DNA of 64,000 nt from Chamaea fasciata (Eukaryota; Chordata; Aves; Passeriformes; Sylviidae). A program made the translations under genes and the position numbers. Positions 33,900-49,100 of the stretch are shown here, in pieces; the first letter of the stretch is position 1, and every line of letters starts with the position of its first letter. The DNA is taken from positions 19,331,740 through 19,395,739 of the forward strand of contig JARCOQ010000012.1 of NCBI GenBank assembly GCA_029207755.1, given 5' to 3'. The notes under the pieces were generated by a model. The model made no database searches and was not told where the DNA came from. It worked only from the letters and a program-made list of their open reading frames with translations.

Positions 33900-35279
33900 A
33901 TGAGAAAACACCTTAGTGAGGGAAGAGCCCTAGCCCTTAGGCCCTTTCAAAATATGCCAGTAGATTACACCGAGTTGCCCAAAATACAGAGATGGAAATA
34001 CCTTCTGGTAATAGCTGATCACCTCACCCACTGGGTAGAAGCCTTTCCTACCTCCAAAGTGGCCAAGAAGCTTTTAGAACAAATCATTCCCAGATATGCG
34101 ATAATTGAAAGAATGGACTCAGATAAGGAAACACACTTTCCTTCAAAAATTTTTCATTCTGTATGTGTTGTATTAGACATAAATTGGAAATGTCATACCC
34201 TGTAGCACCCTCAAAGCTCTGGATGTGTGGAGAGATTGAATGCTATCCTTAAGAACCAAAGTACCAAATTAATGCTTGAAAGCAGATTAGCATTATTACG
34301 GATCAGAACTGCTCCAAGAAAGGACATAGGAGTTTCTCCATATGAAACGTTATTTGGGTTACCTCAGGTGGGAAGGGAGGAGGGGTTGGCTGAAACTAAT
34401 GACTTATATCTCAGAAATGATTTGCAGGCAATTAAACTTTCTCTCATGGGTCTTGGAAGAAAAGGGTTGTTACCCTCAACGTCACCTCTAGATTTTCATA
34501 TACACCAGGTAAAACCAGGAGATTTGCTTCTTTACCTTTACACCAGCACGGGAAGGTCCTTTTCAGGTACTTTTAACAACTGAAACAGTGTTCAGGACTG
34601 CAGAACAGGAGTGGTCTCACGCCTCTCAAGTCAAAGGACCAGTAGAAGCTCCTCTCCAAACTTGGACAGTGGTACAAGGAAGTGACCCTTTAAAGTTAAT
34701 CTTCAAAAGATGATTTCATAGTAAACAGTCAAGGGCAAGACCGGACTGACCTCTGTGTTTGCCACCAGAGAGACTTTTGCTGCAATCCCTTGGGTGTTGA
34801 GCATTGGGAATATAAGTCATACCAGACCTTGACAAAAGAAAAATAGGAAATTACGTTCTAAGACTCTGGAAATTGCTGGATGGAGTGTCACGGCTTCTGC
34901 ACTTCACCTCTATGTCCCCACAGCGTGCTGTTCTAGTGCACAGAACTTAGGAAGCGGGTATGGACACCGAGGAAGGCAATCTTTGTTGCCACAGTTCCGA
35001 TCTGAGGTTTGCTTCATCCAAGCATCCGTGGAACTGATGGGAGGCACTGCACACAAGTCCATCTACAACTTACTTCTCTTGAGCTGGAGGAACTATGGAC
35101 AGCAACGTGAACTGACAACTCAGGAACTTTTAAATAGATTGAATTTAACACTGACCTAATAAAAGACTGATTAATCTTATTTATAACTACTTTGCAAAAG
35201 GAGTCAGTTTATGCTGAGCGGACCGGATGAGTAAATCAAGGGCTTTGGCAAAAAAGGATAATAAAAGGAAAGGGTGGAT
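33900..35279 (+). mobile_element. Gammaretrovirus-like ERV remnant (integrase to polypurine tract)
   Basis: One frame carries the integrase core and C-terminal region, broken by an in-frame stop at 34203-34205. The first acidic residue lies in MPVDYTE; the second motif is altered to SDKE; the glutamate lies in VERLN. Sequence to about 34700 still looks like the integrase tail. No env is recognisable. A purine-rich tract (about 35261-35278) abuts the LTR start at 35280. The copy is defective. Confidence 0.85.
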
Positions 35280-36590
35280 TGTGAGAGATGAGATGATATT
35301 TTGCTGAAGCCAAAAGGTAATTACATTAAAGAATGAAAGTTGTTGGTTCTGTGTGTTGTTGTTTGGATTGTTTGGATTTGTTCTGGAGTGTTGCTGTGAG
35401 CTGGAAGAGGGGTGGGGTTGAAGAAGTGATTAAAAAACAGGTAGGATGAGAAGGGAGGGGACCGTAAATTGGCAGATGACACCAAGCTGGGAGTGTATGT
35501 CGATCTGCTGGATAATAGGAGGGCTCTTCAGAGGGACCTGGACAGGCTGGATGGATGGGCAGAGTCCAATGACATGAAGTTTAACGAGTCCAAGTGCCAA
35601 GTCCTGCACGTTTGCCACATCAACCCCCTGCAGCGCTACAGACTGGGGACACCGTGACTGGACAGTGCCCAGGCAGAAAGGGACCTGGGGGTGCTGGTGA
35701 CAGCAGCTGAACATGAGCCAGCAGTGTGCCCAGGTGGCCAGGAAGGCCAATGGCTCCTGGCCTGGATCAGGAATGGTGTGGCCAGCAGGAGCAGGGAGGT
35801 CATTCTTCCCCTGTACCTGGCACTGGTGAGGCCACGCCTTGAGTGCTGTGTCCAGTTCCGGGCCCTCAGTTTAGGAAGGACAACGAGACACTTGAACACA
35901 TCCAAAGGAGGCAACAAGGCTGGAGAGGGGCTTGGAACACCAACCCTGTGAGGAGCAGCTGAGGGAGCTGGGGTTGTTCAGCCCGGAGAAAAGGAGACTC
36001 AGGGGTGACCTTCTCACTCCCTACAACTCCCTGAAAGGTGGCTGTAGTCAGGTAGGGGTCAGTCTCTTCTCCCAGACAACAACTGACAGAACAAGAGGAC
36101 ACAGCCTTAAGCTGTGCCAGGGGAAGTTTAGGTCAGATGTTACAAAAAAATTCTTCACTGAAAGAGTGACTGCACGCTGGAGTCATCTGCCCAGGGAGGT
36201 GGTGGAGTCACCAACCCTGGACGTGTTTGAAAAAGACTGGACGTGGCACTCATGCCACGGTTTGGTTGATAAGGTGCTGTTAGGTCATAGGTTAGACTAG
36301 ATGATCTGACAGGTCTTTCCCAAACTAATTAATTCTGTGATTCCGTGAAAAGTTGGCAGTCAGGAGAGAAGGGAAGTTTCTAAGTACCCATCCAATGGGA
36401 AAGGGGACAGGGACTGCTCCAGCCAAGAAAGCGTATCAAAAAAAGCCATTTTCTCGGAGGGTGTGCATGCTCGTCTCTCGGGGAAGGGAGGTACGCACCT
36501 GGCTCAGCTGAATCGTTACTAATAAAGAGTTTTATTTCGACGATTTGTCCCCATTGAGTTGTATCTAAAAAGTAGCGCGTTTCTAACCCC
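35280..36590 (+). mobile_element. 3' LTR of the first ERV, split by a CR1 insertion
   Basis: The LTR begins TGTGAGAGATGAG right after the polypurine tract. Its first part (35280 to about 35462) and second part (about 36348-36590, with AATAAA at 36521-36526) align in order with the uninterrupted copy at 48874-48413. The CR1 lies between them. Confidence 0.85.
35463..36347 (+). mobile_element. CR1 LINE, 5'-truncated, inserted in an LTR
   Basis: It encodes a reverse-transcriptase tail ([32 protein letters not shown]) followed by the typical CR1 3' UTR and the end ATTCTGTGATTCCGTG. The reading frame is broken. Its position inside the LTR shows that it inserted after the ERV. Confidence 0.95.
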
Positions 36591-36602
36591 ACGGCGATGG
36601 AA

Positions 36603-36648
36603 TAAGGTAATCTTGAAGGTCCCTTCCATGTTCTGTGATTTTGTGACT
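36603..36648 (+). mobile_element. Very short CR1 3' tail
   Basis: ATCTTGAAGGTCCCTTCCA and TTCTGTGATTTTGTGA form a CR1 terminal stub between the first ERV's LTR and the second ERV. The long open frame that starts at 36559 reads through this stub, so its first residues are not retroviral. Confidence 0.7.
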
Positions 36649-38276
36649 GGGCGCGAATGCAGCACCCTCACGGGCCTTCTCCCACTGGGAGCTGCTCTGG
36701 AATTTGAGTGGAGCTTTGCAAACAGTATTTCTCTGCAAAGCGCTCTGGAAAATTTTACAGGGCAGATTACTTATCATCTGCCCAGCCAGAAGCTATTGCA
36801 AGTGGCAAACTTCACAGAAATTTCCTTGCGGCCAAAAAATAGTCAGGAGCCAGTGCAAGGACCCACTGTCTTTACTGACGGCTCGGGACGGACCGGAAAG
36901 GCCGTTGTCACTTGGAAGGATGGATCTGGGTGGCAGATTCTGGAAGGTCAGGAAGATGGATCAGCCCAGTCGGTTGAATTGAGGGCTGCCATCATGGCAT
37001 TTCAAAAGTTTTCCTGGCAACCTTTCAATTTGGTCACGGATTCCGCTTATGTGGCCGACATGGCACAGCGTTTGGGCCATTCGATTTTGAAGGAGGTTAG
37101 CAATGCTGATCTGTTTCGTTGGCTGAAGGCCCTGTGGTGTGCCATTCAGGCCCGGGTTCATCCATTCTACGTTCTGCGTGTTAGAAGCCATACCAATCTG
37201 CCAGGATTTATCGCGGAAGGTAATGCGAGGGCTGACAAGTTGGCTAACCCTGCACGGGTAGCACCTCAGCCTGATACACTCGCACAGGCCAAGGCATCAC
37301 ATGGGTTTTTTCATCAGAACGCACATACCTTACAAAAGCAGTTTCAGTTGACGCCAGCGGAGGCTCACGACATTGTCGAATCATGCGACGACTGTCATGC
37401 ACTGGCTGCGCCTTTACCGGCAGGGCTAAACCCCAGAGGCCTTAGGGCCTTAGAGCTTTGGCAGTCGGATGTTACCCAAGTTGCCGAGTTTGGCCGGTTC
37501 AAGTATGTGCATGTCACTGTTGATACTTTCTCCTCTGCAATGTGGGCTTCTGCTCACACGGGAGAAAAGACCCGCGATGTCATTGCCCGCTGGAGGCAGG
37601 CCTTTGCCGTTTTAGGCATACCTTCTGCTGTGAAGACCAACAGTGGTCCTGCTTATGCCTCGCAGAAGGTGCGGCAGTTCCTGCAGCTATGGGGAGCGTC
37701 GCACAAGTTCGGTATCCCTCATTCTCCGAGTGGGCAAGCAATTGTAGAATGCGCTCATGGTACTCTGAAGCGGGTTCTTCCAAAACAAAAACGGTTAATG
37801 CAGGGTGAGACCCCGCACAGTCAGCTGGCAAAGGCTTTGTACACTATCAATCACCTTACGGTGCCACAGAATTCTAACAACCCTATTATGGTGAACCATC
37901 ACCTCTCGTTGCAGGCATCGGACGGGACGCATCAGCCTCGGGCGAAAGTTTGGGTGCGACATTTAGTCACTAAGCAGTGGGAAGGTCCCTATGACCCTAT
38001 CGCTTCGGGGCGTGGGTATGCGTGTGTACCCACAGATACTGGAGTACGCTGGGTACCTACGAAGTGTGTTCGTCCGGACCTGCGACCTCAAAGGCAGAAT
38101 CCGACCGACAGGCAAGCCGGACACGGTGACCAAAATGAAAGACAGCAAGTGGATGAACCACTGAGTGATGACTCCGATACAGACGATGCGAGTGTTCACT
38201 CTGATGGTCCTTCCAAAGGCACAGACTGAACATTGTACATTTTTCTTTTCCTTTTTCTAACACAAAAAGGGTGAGA
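36649..38276 (+). mobile_element. Second ERV: RNase H-integrase frame, env-less
   Basis: One uninterrupted frame, closing at 38229, carries a pol C-terminal part of alpha/betaretrovirus type. The RNase H acidic residues are visible in FTDGSG, SVELRA, VTDSAY and ARADKL. The integrase zinc-binding His/His/Cys/Cys pattern is present (CDDC). The integrase core has Asp in WQSDVT and Glu in IVECAH, but the second catalytic Asp is replaced by Asn in KTNSGP, so strand transfer is expected to be lost. No env or 5' LTR is present; a polypurine tract (about 38263-38276) leads directly to the 3' LTR. Confidence 0.9.
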
Positions 38277-38553
38277 TGTCGCCCTGATTTTCAGCCTTCT
38301 GATGACTGTTTACATATTTCTAGTGGAGTTTCTCACAGATGTAACATAAACAAGTAGATTGTTTTCACATACCAATATGTGATGGACTTCTGAGATGACC
38401 ATTGGGGTCAGAGGGGTGTCCCCTTTGTCCTCCAATCCTGGACAAATCTCCAAATCCTATTTAAACCCAAAAACGACAATAAACAGCCCTTTTTTCTTTC
38501 CTCACTTCAACCTGTCGGGTGAGTGTGGTTCTTTCGTGTCCCTACTGGCGACA
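38277..38553 (+). mobile_element. 3' LTR of the second ERV
   Basis: 277 bases with inverted ends TGTCGCC and GGCGACA and an AATAAA at 38478-38483. It starts immediately after a polypurine tract. It lies 345 bases upstream of the HPRT-like exon 2 in the same orientation. Confidence 0.9.
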
Positions 38554-38898
38554 GTCTACCACACGAGCAAGCTACTGAGCTCTGCAAGAAGGGCAAATGG
38601 AGCAAGAGGGGAGGTTGTTACTGTTTTGGGTGGCTTTTTTAATGAGTTGACCATGGCCAAGAATTTATTTCATAATGACTGGGGCAAAGTATTTGTTATC
38701 CATTCACAACTCAGCCACCAGCTCCTGAGTTATCAGATTGTGAATTGTTCTAGTAGAAAGATTAAAAATTCTCAGAAATGTTTTTATTTTGACATAATAT
38801 CGGGGAGGAGGATTTTTTTCTTCGCGCTATCAGAGACTGAAAGCTTTTTCTTGTATGGCTTTGTTGCTAGTTTTAGACTACTTGAATTTTCTTTGCAG

Positions 38899-43611
<4,713 letters not shown>

Positions 43612-43739
43612 TAACGTCAGTCTTCTGGAGCACTAATTCCTGGCTGCTGCTTAGGTGCTAAACCATTACACCAGGAAATCACTTCCGCTGCTTGCGTGTC
43701 CCTACGAAGAACGAGAAGCCAAATGTTAGCGCCCAGGAC

Positions 43740-44350
43740 CTGCAGCTCTCCGATTCCCACTTGCACTCTGCGCTGCACACGGACTGTTGAGTTCCCGCGT
43801 TTTTCCCGCTGTGAGGGAGCAGCTCGGAGCTGGCTGCGAGCCTCTGGCGCCGCGCCCGTCCCGTTCCGGGCCCCGGGGCGGATTCCTGCCGCTCCTGCCG
43901 GGGCCCGAGGGGGAACCGAGGAAGGCTGCAGCAGGCGGGGGCCGAGGCGGGAACGAGGTCCGCCCGGCGCCCCTTTTCGGCCCGGCGCGGCCGTCACAAT
44001 CGTCGCCGCGGTTGCCCGGGAGCCGCGAAGGTAACCACGGCTGTGGCCGCCGTGCGCCCTCAGTTGCCTCACGGCGCGCTCCGCACTGGGCGCTGCAGCC
44101 TGGGCGCCTGCGGGCGGCTTCACTGGGCGATTTGCCGGGTGAATTGTCGGCGGAACATTGGTTTCTGCGAGCGAGTCCTGAACTCGCGGGGACTCTGTCT
44201 CTGCGAGCGAGTCCTGAACTCGCGGGGACTCTGTCTCTGCGAGCGAGTCCTGAACTCGCGGGGACTCTGTCTCTGCGAGCGAGTCCTGAACTCGCGGGGA
44301 CTCTGTCTCTGCGAGCGAGTCCTGAATTGCCTTTGAAGGTAAAGACTGAC
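43740..44350. promoter_or_regulatory. CpG-rich island between HPRT-like gene and HYDIN copy 2
   Basis: A strongly CG-rich block with CGCGCC and CCCGGG clusters lies about 2 kb upstream of the HYDIN copy 2 ATG and just downstream of the HPRT-like stop. Candidate donors (CGAAG|GTAACC near 44031, GAAG|GTAAAG near 44339) could splice a 5' UTR to the acceptor at 46015. GTTGCCCGGGAGCC (about 44010) loosely resembles the RFX X-box of ciliary promoters. The likeliest role is promoter of HYDIN copy 2. Confidence 0.55.
44167..44329 (+). repeat. 36-bp minisatellite, four full and one partial unit
   Basis: Perfect 36-base units at 44167, 44203, 44239 and 44275, then 19 bases of a fifth. As 36 is divisible by three, both strands give open 12-residue repeats, explaining the long open frames here. 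Confidence 0.97.
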
Positions 44351-44374
44351 TAAAGTTGAGGTTTTTGGTTTTGT

Positions 44375-44440
44375 CGCATCTGTGCTCTGAAAAAGAATGC
44401 CAAAGGGAAATACAGGATGTGATAATGCCAGTCTTCTGGT
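44375..44440 (+). pseudogene. Duplicated HPRT-like exon 9, splice acceptor lost
   Basis: 48 bases keep the frame and the same stop (10 of 15 residues identical, including KYRM) and are followed by the same CAGTCTTCTGG as after the real exon. The AG before the exon reads GT, so it cannot be spliced as a normal terminal exon. Confidence 0.8.
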
Positions 44441-45000
44441 GTAGCAGTTCGGTGGCACGTACAGCCGAGTGGGTGAACAATATATGGTGCAATGATTGTG
44501 CTCTCTTTTTACTGAAGAAATGCAACATCTCCTAAATACACTAGTCTATACATTTTTTCCTGTAGTGATTACTTAAACTGCTTAAAGGTGAATGAGTTCT
44601 GTTCAAGTTTCAGTGGATTGTTATGATCTGGTTGTTAACATTATTAGGAAAATGCATCTGAATTCAGGTGCAAACGAGACCATATGCCAAAATCAATAGT
44701 CTGGATTTAATGTAACAGCAAATGTGAGGAAGAGAGAGAGAAAGAAATAGAAAAGGGGAGGAGGGGGGTTGGGGAGAGGGACAGAAAGAGAGTGACAGAG
44801 ACTGATTAAGGTGGAAAATATCACCATTCCATGGAACCCATCGGCATACCATTAAATCCTCTTCTAGTCTTCTCTGTGCTGAGGTGTGACAAAACATAAG
44901 AGTCCAATGGATTCGTACAGATTTGGGCAAGGTGGGACTGCCCAGGTACCTCCCTGGGGCAGGGCAAGTTTGACTCTGTCTCTTGCTACTTTCAACTCAT

Positions 45001-45062
45001 ATAAAACCTTTAGCACCAGCATATCCTTGGAGTCTGCCATGAATTGGGTTCTGGATTTTCAG
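45001..45062 (+). repeat. Direct repeat, copy A
   Basis: TTTAGCACCAGCATATCC through GAATTGGGTT and ATTTTCAG recurs with few changes at 45931-45992. Both copies end in a TTTTCAG that could serve as a splice acceptor. Confidence 0.85.
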
Positions 45063-45671
45063 GTCTGTTACTTTGCATCCCGTGCAGTCACCTGGTGCAA
45101 GGCCTCAGGCGTGGGTCTGGGGGCACTTTGGAGGTCTTTGATGGGTTGTGACACCCCCTCAGCTGCCCCTCACGGCAATGTCCCTTGGATGTGGCCTTCT
45201 GGGAGTGGGGGTTTTAGAGCTGAGCCCGTTTGTGTGAGGGAGGATGGGTGTCCACTGCCTCTGAGCAGAGGTTACACCACACCCCCAAAATTTCCTCCTT
45301 CCCTCTCTGTTGATGGGAGGTTTGTGTGCAAGCCTGGCCTCAGCAGATGAGTCTGTGGCTATGACTTCCCCAGACAGAGCTGATTTTCAGGACAGCTGCT
45401 GGGTTTGGTTTTGTTGTGGATACATGTTTCTCCCTGAGCCTTGTTTACTCCTCCCCAGACCTGAGGTAGTGGGACAATAGTGTCACCTTTATCTTGTCTC
45501 AGTTTCCCTTAGGTGGCTTAACTCACAGTCCAAAGTTCCACTCAGGAAGCATTTTCAAGCAAGGGTGGGCTTTGGTGCTCGCAGCTTCTTTATACAGCTT
45601 TGTCACAAAGGGCAAAAATTCCTTTATGACACTATTTCAGCCATTAGCCATGACATTCCAGTCTCTCACAA

Positions 45672-45727
45672 GTCCTGTGAGGAGCAGCTGAGAGAGCAGG
45701 GGTTCTTCAGCCTAAAGAAGAGGAGGT
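45672..45727 (+). mobile_element. Short CR1 fragment
   Basis: CCTGTGAGGAGCAGCTGAGA followed by GGGGTTCTTCAGCCT matches an internal piece of the CR1 3' region, also present at about 35947-35990. Confidence 0.8.
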
Positions 45728-45930
45728 CCACTTGAGCTGTTTTTAAGTAATATTTAAGCTACAGCTTTGTTCTATCTATCATTAATGTTCAGATTCTTGG
45801 CTCCAGGTTTCAGTATGATCCATCTTTGAAGTGCACAACATAGCCATATAGTCCTCAAATACAGTCCCACTAGAGGTCTAACAATACTAGCTACTTGTGC
45901 CAAACAAGCACTTAGCTACCTTTAAGTAAT

Positions 45931-45992
45931 GTAAAATTTTTAGCACCAGTATATCCCTTGAGTCTGCCATGAATTGGGGTATGCATTTTCAG
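45931..45992 (+). repeat. Direct repeat, copy B
   Basis: Second copy of the repeat at 45001-45062, ending 24 bases before the probable first coding exon of HYDIN copy 2. Confidence 0.85.
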
Positions 45993-46055
45993 ACTTTCAT
46001 TGTTGCTCCTTCCAGGTGAAGCATTGTCGCTTATCTACGACATCCTCCCTTCAAA

Positions 46056-46136
46056 ATGGCTTCTGGATTCTCGAAGAAGACACCACCACCACCACCACCT
46101 CGTTCTTTGTTAAGAGAAAAACTGGCGTCTGTTAAA
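46056..46136 (+). CDS. HYDIN: HYDIN copy 2 first coding exon
   Basis: MASGFSKKTPPPPPPRSLLR begins at an ATG in the context AAAATGG and ends before gtgagt, phase 0. The CAC repeat encodes the prolines. It does not resemble the mammalian first exon, so the assignment rests on frame and position. Confidence 0.72.
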
Positions 46137-49100
46137 GTGAGTACCCACTGGGGCTGTGCTAAGGCTGGAAACTCCCCTGGTGTCCCTCCTCTCCCTGCCC
46201 TGCCCGTTGTCCAGCAGCACTGTCCAGCTGCAGACCCCGTCCCCACCTCTCTGTGCCGTGCTCCTCTTGGTGGGGCTGTCCTGGTGCAGTAGGGAACACC
46301 GTGTGTTGCTTCAGGGACAGTCCAGCTTGCCTGGCTCTGCCACCGGAGCCAAGTTAAACCTCTGTGAAGCTGAAGCCCTGAGCACCTGCTCCTTTCCCTC
46401 CCCTTGGCCACAGTCATTCCTTCTGTCAGGCTGGACACTCACCAGTGCTGCTCTGACCAGCCTGCCCTTGGGCATGTGGGGGGGAAGCTCAAACTCTGCC
46501 CAAAGCCTTGAGAGACGCGGCTGGTCCCAGCCTGAAGAGGTTCCAAACCAGCTGTTCCCTCTCCTCTCCTGTGTGGGGCATAGATCCAGCCCTGCAGACA
46601 GCAGCGTCAGGGCCACAAAGGTGCCTTGGCTGTTGGGAGATCACTTGACTGAAGATACCCCACGGCTGAGGCTCTGTCAAGGAGATCCCTCTGTTTTCTT
46701 CTGCGGAGGGATCTGTGAGCCCAGACAGAGAAAACCAAAGCCAATTAACGGAGAGAACTAAAACTTGGACACATTCCTGTGCACCTCACTCTTGGTACAA
46801 CTTTGCTTTCTTGCGTCTCTTGGACTCGCCCAGCAGTGCTATCTCCTTGCTGTGAGTTTTGAGTGTTGTGCAGGAATGGAGTTAGGGGAGTGCTGAGAGC
46901 TCCACCCCACTCTCTGAAAAGGTCACTGCCTCAATCCAATAAAACTAAAGAGGAAAAAAATGCCCAAAGAGCAGAAATCCCCAAACAAGTCACATCAAAT
47001 CATGGAGAAGCTAATGGGACAGAGCCATGGGGTTGGAGTATGTATATTTTACTCTGTGTTATTAATTTACTGATGCTAAGTATTTCAGCAAGTAACTTCC
47101 AGGGCTTCCAGGACTGTCCTAGACTATGTGATCACAAATTATTCACCAGTGCCTCTTGTTCAAGAGAAAGCCTATATGAACAGTGGCATCTCTGAGGCTC
47201 TTGCTGCGTTTTTTTTTGCCTTTCAGCTGCTTCCATCTACGTTCCTGAGGGAGAAGGTTCAGGCCAGTACTGGGAGGCGTATTCTGCCCAGCATTAGCCC
47301 ATTTCAAGTCCTGAGACTGAGTCGTCAAAAGGTAGCCTTTTCCTGCTCTTTTTCTTTCTGTTTGATGTGAAGTTTGAAGAGGATGTGTGCTTGTGACAGG
47401 CTCGCCTCCAGCAAAACATCTCAGTGTCCAGGTCCTGTCATTGCAAACTGCTGCTTGTGGTGGACTTGGAGTCCTGATCTGCACCAGGCCAACACAAATA
47501 ACCTCTGCTGAAGCTGCTGGGCTTTGCTGGAGTGTAGCTGCCGTTGCTAAAACAAGGGGGGGAAGGCTGGGGACGCAAAGGCACAAAATTGCCATTTGCC
47601 ATTCTCCTGCTGAAACAGCCGCCTCTTGCTTAGGTGCGGTCACCATCAAATGCTTGGGGTCATAGGATTCCCTCCACAGTGGCAGCATTGGCCTTTGAAG
47701 GCCGAGGAGCTGCAGTAATTACTTCAGATTTAACAAAACTCATTGCATTCATGCTTTGGGTTGGAACCCTGACGTGGTGTTAGATTTTGCAGGCTGCCAG
47801 ATGTACAGGGGACTCACCCTGGGCAGAGGGGAATGGATGTGCTTTATCTGGATCAGTGCCTGCTTAGAGGTGTGTTTAAAGCTGCTTTTCTTGCAGGACT
47901 GGCTCAGTATAAAGCCCACTCCAAACGGGTAGGTGACCGAGGTGGGCAGTTGAGCATGAAATTGGCAGCATGAGATGTGTAACAAACTGGTTAAGGATCG
48001 CCCTGGAGAGGGGGGATTGGGAACACCTCAGAGAAGGGCACGACTAAGGGGACAGCGTGCTGCAGCCACTCCCTTGGGCAGAGTGTGCCTCCTGTCAAGT
48101 CACAGAGGATTCCTGCTTGTGTCTCTGGAGTGACAGCAGTGTGTCTGGAGAGGGCAGACAAAGCAGGGGAGAGTTTTCTCAAAGCAATGTCTCTGCTCCA
48201 GAAGCATTTGTTGCTGTTGTGTCATTCCAGACGTGCTCTCCAATGGTATTAAATAAGATAGCAATAACAGATTACAAGAAAGCACCCATTTAAAAAGGAG
48301 ATACCAACTTGCTGAGAAAAGAACTGAACGTTATCCTCATTCAGCGATCACCTCATTTGTCTTTTTCCTAACTTCTGTGTTACTTTACTTTTGCCTTTAC
48401 CTCTGCTAGCAATGCACTAACTTTTAAATACAATTAACGGGGACAAAATCATCCAAGCAAAAGAAAACTGTTTATTAGTAACGATTCAACTGAGCTGGGC
48501 GTGTCTCCGTCTCCCCTGGAGACAAACAAAGACACCCTCCAGCAAAATGGCAATCTTTCTATACCCTTTATACCTGCCTGGGGCGGTCCCTGGCCCCTTT
48601 CCCGTTGGACAGTACTCGGGAACTTCCATTCTCTCTGACCACCAACTTTTCTGTCCCCTCCCCTCTCATCACCAACTTTTCTGTCCCCTCCCCTCTCCTC
48701 CTACTTCCTTTTGGTCAGGTCTTCAACCACGTCCTTCTCCCAGCTCACAGCAGCACGCAACAAACCAACCTGAAAAAATCCAAACCACAAACAACACACA
48801 GAACCAACAACTTTCATTCTTTAACTTAATAACCTTTTGACATTGTTCAGCAAAATATCGCCTCATCTCTCACACCTCCTCTGGTACTGTTCTCTTCTTA
48901 CTGATGTCTAAGTTCTAGATGAAAAAAGATACTTGCAGTTGTGTGGGCCTCAATTTCCCTGTCTCAGAATAACGGACATCCCAAAATTGTTTCCCATGGA
49001 GTCTGATGTAAATTTATGGGTTTTACTTACTCCATGAGTCCTCAGTCAGTGCCCCAGAGCTCTGTGACCTCATGGGCACAGGGCAGTCCTCAAGGTAAGT

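Noticed and set aside
43617..44528. 303-residue open frame on the minus strand across the CpG island
   Set aside because: It is open because of high GC and a 36-base repeat that lacks stops in that frame. It overlaps the HPRT-like 3' end and has no recognisable domain or splice support.
46156..46761. 201-residue plus-strand frame after the first coding exon of HYDIN copy 2
   Set aside because: It begins after the donor, overlaps an equally long antisense frame and shows no domain; it reads as intron.
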